Assembly: GCF_000226115.1 (NCBI RefSeq)
Contig: NC_016461.1
Span: forward strand, 1,302,001-1,366,000
DNA length: 64,000 nt
DNA from: Thermothielavioides terrestris NRRL 8126
Lineage: Eukaryota; Ascomycota; Sordariomycetes; Sordariales; Chaetomiaceae
Reading direction: 5' to 3'
Positions within the stretch are counted from its first letter, which is position 1. Every line of letters begins with the position of its first letter. Of this stretch, positions 21,795 to 32,667 are shown piece after piece. The notes beneath the pieces are model-generated. The model was not told the origin of the DNA. It saw only the letters and a list, made by a program, of their open reading frames with translations, and made no database searches. The position numbers and the translations under genes are program-made.

Positions 21795-22116
21795 CCGAAT
21801 CGAGGAGTGGAAACTGTCTAGTGCAAAATAGTCCGTAGTGTAGTGTAATCCATCAATACCTTAGTTATACCCATCTACTACGCACGGTTGCTGCAAGACT
21901 TTGTGGCAGACTTGTGGGGCTCATGACGTTGTCCGGGCGCCGAGCCCACCGATAATGATGGATGGATAACATTGGTCCCGAGGCCCGAGGATTTGAATCT
22001 TTCTCGGTCAATGAAAGACGCGAGACACGGCATCGCCGCTGTCAAATTGCTAGCCGCGCATTTCGCTCCCTTAGCTTTATGCTAGCGACGTCGTGGGCTG
22101 AGCGAGTCCTGTGTCC
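21795..22116. other. Upstream region of the DUF1776 gene
   Basis: Unique non-coding sequence between the transposable element and the ATG at 22117. No gene, tRNA or repeat is recognised. The element therefore sits about 320 bp upstream of this gene's start. Confidence 0.55.
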
Positions 22117-23729
22117 ATGATGTCTGCGGACGACCAGGCCTTCCTGGACGTGGTATGACCCTCGGGCCCGCATCGCGTCATTCTCAGTCGAGCCCAACTG
22201 ACGCGCAATGGTGGTGTGCAGCTGTCGTCCCTGCCGACCGATATACAAAAATACTCGCGAGATGTCGCCGACTTCGTGGACAGACATGTCGACCATATAG
22301 CCGAGACTCTACGCGATGCGCTCGCCAAGTCGCAGTGGGTGCCCGAGCAGTTCCGGCCACGACCGCCGCCTCCACCCACCATCATCACCGTCCCGACGTC
22401 TGCCCTCGAGAAGATCCAGAGCTGGATATCGAGACACAAAATCCTGGTTGGGTTTATTGCCGTGACCACCGGCGTCGTCGCCTACCGCACATACCGGAGC
22501 AGCGCGCTATGGCGAAAGACGCGGCGAGCTAAACGGGCCCGGAGCGGCGGGCGGGTGGAGGTGGTGGTTATCGCCGGCTCTCCGGCACTGCCGCTGACGC
22601 GGTCGCTATCATTGGATCTGGAGAGGAAAGGCTTCATTGTCTTCGTCGTCTCCAACAGCCATGAGGACGAAGTCATGGTTCAGAACCTGTCGCGCCCGGA
22701 CATCCGGCCGTTGAGCATTGATATCACCGACGTACGCACGTCCCTGCTCACCTTCTCGCGAGGGCTGGGTCGAAGACTAACCGTCCGCAGCCTCCAAGTG
22801 CTGGCAACTCTATCGACAATTTTGTCCGCTACCTCCAGTCTCCCCACGCTGCGATTCCCAACGGCAAACGGCACCACCTCTCTCTCCAAGCAGTCATTCT
22901 CATCCCGTCCCTTCACTACCAGACCTCGCCGATCGCCACCATTCCGCCTTCCAGCTTTGCCGATCTCTTCAACACCCACCTCCTCCAACCGATCCTCACG
23001 ATACAAGCCTTCCTGCCCCTGCTGACGGCGCGCCTGAACCCGACGGCTGATAAAGAGCGGCCGAGCCCCAAAGTGCTCGTCTTCACGCCTTCCATCATCT
23101 CGTCGATCAACCCACCATTCCACGCGCCAGAAGCCACGGTCTGCTCCGCGCTCTCGGCCTTCACCGAGGTTCTCACGGCCGAGTTGCGGCCGTTGGGCAT
23201 CCCTGTAACCCACATGCAGCTCGGCACCTTCGACTTCGTAGGGTTCACGCCCGCGGCCAACTCTCGCTTGGTGCAGCCTCACGGGCTGCTCCCCGCTCCC
23301 GAAGATGCCGAGGCGCTCCCCTGGCCTGATTCGGCGCGGCATGCGTACGGCCGCAACTTTGTCTCGCAGTCTGGGTCCGCCATCAGCGCCGGCCGGATCA
23401 GGGGCCTGCGGGGCAGCTCGCTGAGGGAACTGCACAACGCTGTGTTTGATGTCATCGACGGATCCATCACGAGCGGGACGGTGCGTGTCGGCTTGGGAGC
23501 CAGCGTCTACGGGTTTGTGGGGCGGTGGGTGCCGAGGGGATTGGTGGCCTGGATGATGGGAATCCGGAGAGTCGACGAGTTGGCAACTTGGCAGGGGAAC
23601 GGTTCCTCAGCTTTCGGGAGCCCGAAATCAGCGGGAAGTGACCGCGAGGGAGTGGTCGGGAGCGACTCATTTGTTACTGTCCCGCCTTTGGAGCATGCTG
23701 GGGAGGCGAATGTTTGGAAGGAAACTTGA
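22117..23729 (+). CDS. DUF1776 family protein (degenerate short-chain dehydrogenase fold)
   Basis: Fungus-specific family related in fold to short-chain dehydrogenases; no reaction is established. Exons 22117-22152, 22222-22731, 22791-23729; introns of 69 and 59 bp join in phase to 494 residues. The first exon MMSADDQAFLDV continues into LSSLPTDIQKYSRDVADFVD, a typical N-terminus for the family. A hydrophobic segment (ILVGFIAVTTGVVAY) followed by basic residues suggests a membrane anchor. VEVVVIAGSPALPLTRSL is the Rossmann-like start, without the classic TGxxxGxG. The second ATG of the tandem pair (22120) would give a protein one residue shorter. Tail-to-tail with YTH1, 186 bp apart. Confidence 0.88.
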
Positions 23730-23915
23730 GAAAAAGGCGAGGAAACCCCATGACTGGTGTTTTGGTATAGTGGCCGGTGCAGGCACCCCTCTCTCAGTAA
23801 AGACACCTCACGACTCTGCCTGAATGATGAATAATGCATAGTGATACCACGCTCTCCCCGACAATGTTCGCGTCGCGCTTCAGCAGCTGAATGCATGGGC
23901 AAAACAACGACCTCG

Positions 23916-24761
23916 TTAATGCCCTCTGGCCCTGAACCGGCCGCCCTTCCCTCGCCACCGCCCGCCCCTACCGCCTCCGAACCGATCTTTATGTCGCCCA
24001 TCGTGGCCTCTCTCGCCATCTCTCTCCCTGTCTCTCCCCCCTCTATCCATCTCCCGCTCCCGCTCCCTCTGAAGCTCCCGCTCCCTGTCCTCCATCGCCC
24101 CACCAGCACCGCCCACCTCCTCCTTCCTCTCTTCCTTCGCTTTAGGCTTCTCCAACTGGCCCTCCGGCACCCACCGCGGATGCGCGCCCTCCCTGCACGC
24201 CCGCCCGTCGGGACAGAAGCCGGCGAGATAGAAGGGGCACATGCGCCGGCGCACGTGCTTCTTGTCGCAGCGCGGGCCCAGCGGGCAGAACCCCCGCTCG
24301 TAGTGCGGGCACGGCGGCAGCCGCGACGACGGGTCGATGTGCAGGTACAGGCACTCGTCGCCGTTGCTGCAGTAGCCGTTGCGCACGAAGAAGTTGCACT
24401 CGGGCATCTTGCGCAGGTTGTACTCGTGCAGGAACTCGCACGTCTCGCCCTTCTTGCAGAGGCCCCGAAGCCAGTGCTTGCAGACCAGCGAGCCGAAACC
24501 ACCACCACCGCCGCCGCCTCCGGGGGCCGTCGCGGCCGAGGTGGCGTGGCGGTCGGGGCACCGCGATTTGAGCGGGCAGTTGCCTGCGAGGTAGGCTTTG
24601 CAGATGGGTCGGTCCGGGGGGAGGGAGTGCTGATAGGTGCGTTGCAGGAACGGTGTGAAGCTGAAGGAGTAGGCGGGTGCCGCGTGCGCCAGGAGTTGCG
24701 ACGCGAGGTATGAGGGTCGGTGTTCATCGAGGTTTGAGGAGGATAATGTGTCGGTCGCCAT
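23916..24761 (-). CDS. yth1: mRNA 3'-end processing factor Yth1 / CPSF30
   Basis: CCCH zinc-finger subunit of the cleavage and polyadenylation factor that contacts the polyadenylation signal. Single exon, 281 residues from the ATG at 24761. Five CCCH fingers are visible: [77 protein letters not shown] and [21 protein letters not shown] run of eight glycines separates fingers 1 and 2. The C-terminal tail is rich in Arg/Glu/Asp dipeptides and ends in RG/GGR repeats, suited to RNA or protein binding. There is no CCHC zinc knuckle, as in yeast Yth1. The identification is secure. Confidence 0.95.
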   Translation of the reverse strand: MATDTLSSSNLDEHRPSYLASQLLAHAAPAYSFSFTPFLQRTYQHSLPPDRPICKAYLAGNCPLKSRCPDRHATSAATAPGGGGGGGGFGSLVCKHWLRGLCKKGETCEFLHEYNLRKMPECNFFVRNGYCSNGDECLYLHIDPSSRLPPCPHYERGFCPLGPRCDKKHVRRRMCPFYLAGFCPDGRACREGAHPRWVPEGQLEKPKAKEERKEEVGGAGGAMEDRERELQREREREMDRGGRDRERDGERGHDGRHKDRFGGGRGGRWRGKGGRFRARGH

Positions 24762-25360
24762 GTTGAGTGGTGCTTCCACTTGCGGTGGCCACCGATGGTC
24801 CGTCGACCTGAGATTCACCAACAACTAGAGTAATCCGTGGTACAGCTGTGAAGGCCGTGTCGCGAGAATATGGCACCGCCGATTTGGTTGCTTTTGCGCG
24901 GCTGTTACTAGACAGAACAGAGCCCGGTCGATAAAGATAAAAGAGCTTGATCGCGTTTTCTGAGCTTGCTGAGCTTGGAGGTTGAATCAGTTCCAGATCT
25001 CGCGCCTGCCAAGAACGATCGGCGTCGGTTAGGTAGCCGTGTGGGGTCAAAGTGAGCATCCAATCAGCGCTTCTGGCAGGTCATCCGTACTCCAGAGGTT
25101 GGGACCTCGGCTCGGCAAGTTGCCCCCCCCCCCCCCCCACTGAACCAGGGGCTTGCCAGTGAGCGCAGCACGGCTCTATTCCGTACTTATACGGGCTAGA
25201 TAGACGGCGTAAGCCTGGAGCTGGACACTCGGGACTGGCGCTCTTCGTACAACCGGCCTACGACTGACTTGTGGTACTCCTCGCTGCTCACCTGTTCGTC
25301 GTTTCTTTTCTGATCTAGCACTCTTAGGACAGTTTCTGCAGTTGACTCACTTGCTGCAAG
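24762..25360. other. Divergent intergenic region, YTH1 / quinone oxidoreductase
   Basis: Shared upstream region of two divergent genes. It contains a 16-bp C run (25123-25138) and ATTCCGTAC/TACGG motifs near 25168-25186. TGACTCA at 25343-25349 is only 12 bp before the oxidoreductase ATG and may lie in its leader. No gene seen. Confidence 0.6.
25123..25138. repeat. Homopolymer (C)16
   Basis: Sixteen consecutive C in the YTH1/oxidoreductase intergenic region. The length is prone to sequencing error and slippage. Confidence 0.9.
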
Positions 25361-26585
25361 ATGCGAGGCATCCAATTGTCCCAGTATGTGAAGGTGAGCA
25401 TAGCCTGTCTCGATGTCTCGGGTGACGGCGGGCGTGTAGCTTGTACGGATCAGTTTGATATGAGTGAGCTGACACCTGCAGGGTCCCCACGAGCTCAAAG
25501 TGACAGAGCTGCCGGACCCCAAGCCGGGCCCGGATGATTACCTCATCGAGGTGCACGCCGCCGCGACGAACTTCTTCGACATTCTGCAGATCCAGGGCAA
25601 ATACCAGCACCAGCCTCGTGCGAAGGCCAAGCCCCAAGTTTTGTCTCTAATGGTTCGGTTCACCAGCTAATAACCGGTCTAGCGTTCCCTTGGATATCCG
25701 GCGCCGAGTTCGCCGGCGTGGTGCTGGCCACCCCCTCCGGCTCCAAGAACCCCAAATTCCCCGTCGGCTCCCGGGTATTCGGGGCCACCCAAGGTGCATA
25801 TGCCACGAGGACTCTCGCCAAGGAAGTCAGCCTACTCCCAGTGCCGAAGGGTTGGAGCTACACAGAGGCAGCCGGCCTGTTCGTGACGGCGCCAACGAGC
25901 TACGGCGCGTTGGTCGTGCGTGCCGGCGTCAAGGCGGGTGATTACGTCCTCGTCCACGCCGCGGCTGGAGGCGTCGGACTTGCTGCTGTTCAGGGTATGC
26001 TCATGCCCTGACCCAAGGCTGCCGGCGCGGGAATACCTCGCTGACACCCCCGCAGTCGCCAAGGCGTTCGGCGCAACCGTCATCGCCACCGCTGGCAACA
26101 AGCGCAAGCTCGAGGTAGCCAAATCGTTCGGCGCCGACCACGTTGTCGACTACCGAGACGAGAAGTGGCCCGAGATTGTCAAGAAGTTGACGCCCAAGGG
26201 TAGGGGGGTCGACATTGTCTACGACCCCGTCGGCATGGTCGACAAGAGCACCAAGTGCACGGCCTGGAACGGCCGGATCCTAATTGTCGGCTTCGCCGGC
26301 GGCAGCATCGAGAAGGTGGCCATGAACAAGGTGCTGCTGAAGAATATCAGCCTCGTCGGCATCCACTGGGGACAGTATGCCGTGCACGAAAGAGATACGG
26401 TGTTGAAGGTGTGGGAGGGTATCATGAAGCTGATTGCCGACGGCAAGTTCAGGGGTACCGAGTTCACAGACCGCGAGTTTGTGGGACTCGAGGCTGTCCC
26501 TGACGCCCTGAAAGCCCTCGGCGGCCGGGAAACTTGGGGCAAGGTGGTCGTCAAAGTACCGCAGGAGGGACAGAGTAGACTTTGA
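25361..26585 (+). CDS. Quinone oxidoreductase (zeta-crystallin/ZTA1-like, MDR family)
   Basis: NADPH-dependent reductase of quinones or enals, cytosolic, of the zinc-free medium-chain dehydrogenase family. Exons 25361-25393, 25482-25617, 25683-25994, 26056-26585; introns of 88, 65 and 61 bp keep phase to 336 residues, close to yeast Zta1. Start MRGIQLSQYVK; then the family stretch AAATNFFDILQIQGKYQ, FPWISGAEFAG and the nucleotide-binding loop HAAAGGVGLAAVQVAK followed by ATAGNKRKLEVAKSFGADHVVDY. No structural zinc cysteines are seen. The short first exon is supported by phase and family N-terminus. Confidence 0.93.
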
Positions 26586-27244
26586 TTTGCTTTTGCTCAG
26601 TGCTACATGCAGTGTAAGCCGTCATCTTCTGGACTGTCCGAGCCTGCCAATATCCTAACCCGCATTCAGGGGCCTCCGGTATTGCTTGCATAGGTAGCTC
26701 GGGCACTGAAAACCAGAGGCGAAATTGAAGCGGCCATGCATTTTCCAGTAGTTGTTCCACCACAAATGACTGACTGATTCTGCTCTCCTTCGTCATGCTG
26801 GTTGGATGTTGCATTGGACACTTGATGATTTAGAGAAGCTGTTCTCAGGAATGTCGTTCTCTAAGCGGGTTAGGTGTGGCCATTAACAATCCAGCGGCAT
26901 GCTTGTGAAACTGATACGGAATAAGTTACGGAATACGCAAGCAAACAGACATGGGAAAGCACAGGCCACCCTCAGAATCCCATTCCCGGTTAACTGTATA
27001 TCGCCCCGAAACAATCGCTGAACTCCCAATCCCCGCAGGCAACCTCCTGAGAGTCTGGGCCGGGCTGGCGTGTCCTACGCCCTACGTGAGAGGGGAATTT
27101 GGTACCCACCTACGCTTTCTCAGCCAAATACATTACAATTCCATCCTCATGCCTGATTCATGAACCATCGACCCCAGCATCACCCGTTTGGACGCAGTAT
27201 CGCGGTATCCCTGAGCTGCCCCGCGCTTCCCCGCCACCACCACC
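26586..27244. other. Intergenic region between oxidoreductase and F-box gene
   Basis: No gene recognised. Has a doubled TACGGAATA motif at about 26914-26935. Confidence 0.6.
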
Positions 27245-29326
27245 ATGGCGGGTCTCTCCGATCTTCCGGAGGAGATTCTGCTCCACATCTTGTCGTGTAA
27301 GTGATCACCCGAGGACACTTACCGCTGTGTAACCCATACGGCACTAGATGGCAGGATGGGTAGCAACAGTCCGCGCTGACCTCTTGTTCTCCATCTCGTG
27401 GCACAGTCCTTGACCCGCGCGAGATTACCATTCTTCAGCTTGTCTCCCGCGGTTTTTACAACCTCGCCCGCGATGACGCATTTTGGCGAGCCCGCTGCCT
27501 GGAGGAGTCGTCCTTCCTCGACGTCCTCCATCGCCGCCGGCGCCTGGCCAAGCAAATACACCAAGCCCTCCATGGCGGGGCGGCCACGACGATCAACGGT
27601 GTTGGCAGCAGCACTGACGACAGTGACGACGATGGCGACAGCCCGAGACGCACAGCTGAGTCGCGCGAGCGCGAGCGCGTGCGCATCATGGCCAATTGGG
27701 ACCCCTGCTTCCCCTCTGAGCGCGTGTCGTGGTACGGCGAGTACATCCAGCGGCACGGCCCCGTCGTGGTCAACTGGATGCAATACGCTTACGACGAAGA
27801 CCGGGCGTCGCCCGAAAATTTCATCGAGGCCCGCGGCGTCGCGCTGTATTACCCTGATGGCGAGTTGGGGGAGACGGTGCTGGCAGTGTCGCCGCTGGAC
27901 GATGGGGGCGTGTGCTTGTGGGATGTCGGCGGTACGCGAGGGAAGCGTGGGGCAATTGTCGCCCGGAGTAGGCCGGGGATATTGTTCATTGACGGGCCAG
28001 AGGCGGATAACCGCCGACGGTCCAAAAGAATCGATTCAGGAGTGACCGAATGTGTCAGCGTGGACAGTCGGCAGCATAAGGCTTTTTTTGCTGTGCAAAG
28101 CCGTGAGTTTCCTTGGAGATGTCTTGGGAACGAGGGCGTTGTATCTGAGGTTGCTGACGATACGCGTAGATCTCATTGAGGTTGACCTACAGCGACTCTC
28201 AGTGGTCGACTGCGAATCGTTCCCATGGTCAATCACGGCTTTATCCGCAGCGAGTCCAAGTGTACCACTCACTATCGGCACAAGCCTCGGCATCCATCTG
28301 CATGACTACCGATCGCGCAAACCGCTACGGAACGACGAAAGCGACAGGGTCGACGGCTTCGAACGGATGGGGGCGAAGGCGTTTTACGAGCGCAGCATTC
28401 GGCATATCTTTGACGACGAGCCGCTCCCTCCGTACGCGCCATTGTCCCAACCAGGACCCCTGAGCATACTCCATCTCCAACAGCCGGGACGGGAAGCCGA
28501 CCTGTCGGACGACATCTACGTGGCAGGCCGTTTTTCCAACATCCTGCACTACGACCGGCGCAAGTTCCCCTCGATCCGGGGCTCTATCCACTCAGGCGCA
28601 AGGCTCTGCAGCATGACCTCCCTCCCTTACCCGTTCTCTACGCTCGACAGCGAATTGCGGCGCAAGGGAGAGCTGTCGGTTGAGCAGGTGGAAGCGTCCA
28701 AGAGCGCAGTAGGCGGGAGGACGCTGGTTGCCTGTGGAGAATACAACACCAAGGGGTCTTTAGAACTCTACGGCCTCACTAGCAGCGATTCGGCGCACAC
28801 GAGCACGCCGGGAGGCCTGCAGAATTGCACCTTCAAGAATCGCCAGACGTGCTCGCAGTCCAAGCTGCTGTCCGTGGTGAACCATGGGACGCGCATCGCG
28901 TTCTCGGACGGGTCGGGCTACATCAAGTGGTTTGAGCGCGACGGCTTCACCGAAGTGCGCCGCTGCAGGATAGGGCATAGCGAAAGAAGCCAGGGACCCT
29001 CCATCTTCGCCTCGATGCCCGGGTCCGACGACATGGCGCGAAAACTGCTGCCCACCCGGCCGGCTGCGAAGGCTGGCAATGGCACAGGCGGCGGACAGGC
29101 CACCAATGTTGACGACCTGCTCTTCTGGACAGGCGAGAAGCTGGGACTAGTCACCTTCTCGGCGCGCCCGGGCTTCACGGCCGAGGATTTCGAGCAACAA
29201 GCCGAGATGCCCGATGCCGAGACTCTGGCTGCGCAGAACGAGTACAGCGAGATGATGCGGCGCGCTCTGGAGAGGCAGGCGGACGATGTCCGGTTCGTCC
29301 GGGACCTGGGTCTCCCGTCGTTTTGA
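27245..29326 (+). CDS. F-box protein with C-terminal beta-propeller-like region
   Basis: Probably a substrate receptor for an SCF ubiquitin ligase. Exons 27245-27296, 27407-28102, 28170-29326; introns of 110 and 67 bp join in phase to 634 residues. The F-box is residues ~4-50 (LSDLPEEILLHILSFLDPRE, then VSRGFYNLARDDAFWRARC). The rest includes sections such as TVLAVSPLDDGGVCLWDVGG and RIAFSDGSGYIKWFERDG, which look like divergent WD repeats, though no clear GH-WD units are seen. The substrate is unknown. Splitting the F-box codon 18 by an intron hides its start from simple ORF scanning. Confidence 0.88.
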
Positions 29327-30563
29327 TGATCTTGGCGTTGTTGTCTAACTAGCGACGCGGATGAAACAATGGCGGCGGGCGGCATCACCTCTGTCTGCGA
29401 CACCGAGTGGAGGCACGTGTCCGAAGCAGAGCGCTCCGATCGGGTTTGGTTATCAGCGCAGGGCGGATGACGGTCCAGAGATATATGCCCTCTCCGCTTC
29501 CCCGCCCTCCTGCATGCTTGGGACCACTGTCCAATGACCAGCGCGGCTGCTGCTGAGCTGCGACGCTGTGCTGTTCATGCGTCTGGGGCTGCAACACGTG
29601 TGGAGCGGAAATCTTGCCGCATGTTGTGCCCGCACCCAGTCCATGTTGCGCCGGGTGTCTGCCGGTGTCAGCCTTAGGCCGATCCGTGGACAAGATTCTG
29701 TGTTGGCGCGAGGATTAGCGGAGCAGCTCCGACATTTCGAGGCGGCCAATCGCCTCCCCGGCCTGGTGTTTGCAAGCCAATCATGGCAGGGCTGGATGCG
29801 CCGCTACGGCCCCCTGCCTGCAGTCGGCGCAAACTGCTGCATACCTTCCATAGTCCGGAGTATGTCGGCACTCTCTCTGTCTCGGCTACTCAGCACACCG
29901 CCGCCTGCCTGCGGTAGGACGCTCTGCCCCTTTTGTTGTTTCTATTTTGTTGGCTTTGCCCCTCTGGCCGTGGTTGGACCGCTCCAGTCCCAGACCGCTT
30001 GTTGGCCAACGCACCTGGGGAAGCATGAGTGGTTCCGTGGATCGCTGCTCTGTCCCAAACAGCGAAGGGCGAACAGGGCGAAACAGAACAGGCGGTCTTC
30101 GCTGGATGCCCGCTATCCTGGACGGCTCAGCGCCGACCATGCTTCACGAGCCTCTACCGCCCTGTTTCCCAGTGGCGTTGCGTGTTTCCGGAACCCGGGC
30201 CATTCGTCAAACCGACCGCGGTGGCCGACTGACGACTGGCTTCGGAACGGGACAGGCAGTTAGGCGGACCAACGCAGCGCAGGTCCGGCTGGTCTGGTTC
30301 CACTGCGACGTATCCGGTCCATGTTTCTGCCATGCTTCTCGCCCACACGGAGTGCCATCCTTCATCTCATCGTTGTTCCTTCTAATCTGGTTCGGTTCAG
30401 AGAGTGTCACACCCATGAGCAGTTCTTGTATCGCTGGCATCCCTCGGCCGCTCATGCTCTTCATTATCGCTGCCTTAGAGTTCCCAGTCCTAGAACCGAC
30501 GGTCTTGCACCTGTGCGTGAAACAACGTTCTGTCTGCCCAGAGCTTCGCCTTGAGCATGTCCG
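29327..30563. other. Intergenic region, probable long leader of the SprT-like gene
   Basis: Open frames are present (for example 29568-30263 on plus) but show no family resemblance and no conserved motif. No RNA gene or repeat recognised. Confidence 0.55.
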
Positions 30564-32015
30564 ATGGCACTTCCGGTGACAGGCGGGGATGGCTACCCGC
30601 CCTTCAGCCCCCTCGGCGGCCCATCCTACCTCGCCAAGCGGCGTGTCGCCGAAGGTGTCGATGATGACCACCACCGCTACTCGCGGCACAAGAGGCCGAA
30701 ATATGTCGGCCCAAGCCAGTTCGCCGACCCGGTCGCCTACAAGGCCGTGGACGAGCCATCCGGCGATCCGTCCCTTGGCCGCCGATACGCTTCCCCGCGA
30801 CCTCACTGCGCCTCTCCCGAGCCTTCCGGCGCAGCCGCCCCAGCCATGGAGCGAACCGCGTCAGGACACTCCATCCGCCCGGACCCCGTCGAACGGTGCG
30901 CCTCGACCGAGCTCCTGGAAGACCAAGAAGCCGCCCAGCGCGTCCGCGACCACCTGGCCGCCTTCCGCCGACGCAACCCTGACTCCAAGCACGAGCGCAT
31001 CCTCCGCAGCATCATCAGCCCCCGCACACGCCCCACTCACCGCCACCGCCGTCACTTCTCACACCGCGGAGGCTCCCCCACTGACCGTGGGGGCGACGGG
31101 CAGGAAGAGGCCGAGTCCTATCCCCTTGACAACGCGGCCCTCGAGTCCATCTTCTCCGCCGTCAACGAGATCTTCTTCAACGGCCGCCTGTCCCAGCGCG
31201 TGACCTGGGACTGGTCGCATTCCTCCTCGACCCGCTACGACAGCAGCGTGATCGGCACGACGGCCCTGCGCCGCGCTGCCGCCAGCACCCGCGGCTTCGA
31301 AACGCTCATCGTGCTGTCGTCGCCCATCCTGCGCGACCCGCGCTTCAGCCGGCGGCTGCTAATCAGCACCTTCTTGCACGAGCTGATCCACAGCTATCTG
31401 TTCATCTGCTGTGGGTTCAGGGCGCGCTGGTGCGGCGGCCATACGCCCGGGTTTAGGGAGATTGCGGCCATTATGGAGGAGTGGATCGGTGAGGCGGCCG
31501 GGTTGTATTTGAGTCGGGTCGAGGCGGACCTGGAGCTGTTTAGGATCGATGCGGGTTTCCCGCGGGGGCCAGAGGCGGGTAGGGACGGTGACGGTGGGGT
31601 AGGTGGCAGGAAAGACGTGAAGGCGGAGTTTGAGACGACCGCAACCGTCAACGTTTATCCTTGCTCAGGGATGGCAGCGGAGCAGAATGAGGATACTGTC
31701 GCCACTGCTCCTATTGGACCCGGTCCTCCGGAGATGGTGTATTTCGGAGGCGGCCTAGTTCCCGGCCCTGGAGCTTGTGTTGGCGACCGGGACGGGCTAT
31801 ACCTTGGATCCGGTGGATCGCCGAGCGGCCACGAGATACCGCCGTACCACGACGACCGATGGGGAGGCAGCAGCAGCCTCATCAGTAGCAGCGGCAGCGG
31901 CAATATCTGGTGGAGACAACGCCGAGCTAACCTTCCCGTCTACGTCTACACCGGGGACAAATCTCCAGCCACATACGTTTATCCCAACACTGCGTTGCAG
32001 AGGCCTTGGAGCTGA
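30564..32015 (+). CDS. SprT-like zinc metalloprotease domain protein
   Basis: Single exon, 483 residues. Residues ~187-310 form a SprT-like domain: LDNAALESIFSAVNEIFFNG, the zinc-binding HELIH at 272-276 (STFLHELIHSYLF) and a third histidine in GGHTPGFREI (His293). Spartan/Wss1-type relatives degrade DNA-protein crosslinks, so a DNA-repair role is possible but inferred. The N-terminal ~185 residues are basic and Ser/Pro-rich; the C-terminal ~160 are Gly/Ser-rich without the zinc finger, SHP or PIP motifs of animal Spartan. The ATG at 30564 is in frame; an ATG at 30557 is in another frame. It is convergent with CHK1. Confidence 0.85.
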   Translation: MALPVTGGDGYPPFSPLGGPSYLAKRRVAEGVDDDHHRYSRHKRPKYVGPSQFADPVAYKAVDEPSGDPSLGRRYASPRPHCASPEPSGAAAPAMERTASGHSIRPDPVERCASTELLEDQEAAQRVRDHLAAFRRRNPDSKHERILRSIISPRTRPTHRHRRHFSHRGGSPTDRGGDGQEEAESYPLDNAALESIFSAVNEIFFNGRLSQRVTWDWSHSSSTRYDSSVIGTTALRRAAASTRGFETLIVLSSPILRDPRFSRRLLISTFLHELIHSYLFICCGFRARWCGGHTPGFREIAAIMEEWIGEAAGLYLSRVEADLELFRIDAGFPRGPEAGRDGDGGVGGRKDVKAEFETTATVNVYPCSGMAAEQNEDTVATAPIGPGPPEMVYFGGGLVPGPGACVGDRDGLYLGSGGSPSGHEIPPYHDDRWGGSSSLISSSGSGNIWWRQRRANLPVYVYTGDKSPATYVYPNTALQRPWS

Positions 32016-32667
32016 GGTTTCTGCCAACCTCCACACGACCCCGCGTTTTCCATTTGTTCTTTTCCTAAGTACTTTGCATAGGAGGGAGCCTGGTTGCATG
32101 GCGATGGCGTTCGTGGAACTATGGTACATGGCACGGGTCAGCATACAGGGCGCAGGTCAGCATACACGCAGGGATTGGAGCCAATGGATTCCTGGGCTCA
32201 GTTTTGGATGCATTTCTTCAGGCTGATTACGATGATCATATCGACGCGGTTCCTTTTGTTGTTCTTGCTTCCCATTAGATGGATACCCTCGAGATTGTCT
32301 GGATATACTCAATTGGCATTGGGATATGTAGCGGTAGACAAACAAGTTCTTAACAGCTTTTGGAACCGACCGTAGTAATACCCGGCTTCGTACAAGGATT
32401 TTTTGCCTCGGCTTGAAGTCGGCGAGACGCTCATGAGTGTTCAGTTGGATCCTTTGCAAGTTTCCTATCAGCTCGCCATGCTATGAACATCCAGCCATTG
32501 TCCCATCAACATTGACCCAACACACTGCTAGCCTAACCGTTACAACATTACCTGCGTCCCGCTTGTCCCAGTCCCAGAACCTAGCATCATGATTAACCCA
32601 TCGACGCCACTGCCAAACCCAGGTTCACACGATCGCCTTCACCAGCACCACAAGACTCAACAGCGCC
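32016..32667. other. Convergent 3' intergenic region (SprT-like / CHK1)
   Basis: No gene or repeat family recognised. A short GCATACA(G/C) direct repeat lies around 32138-32168 and is not considered meaningful. Confidence 0.55.

Noticed and set aside
21975..22010. tRNA-like T-arm sequence (GATTCAAATCC on minus)
   Set aside because: No acceptor, D or anticodon arms could be paired around it.
29568..30263. 231-codon plus-strand frame before the SprT-like gene
   Set aside because: No domain; frame composition not like the neighbouring genes; likely leader or intergenic.
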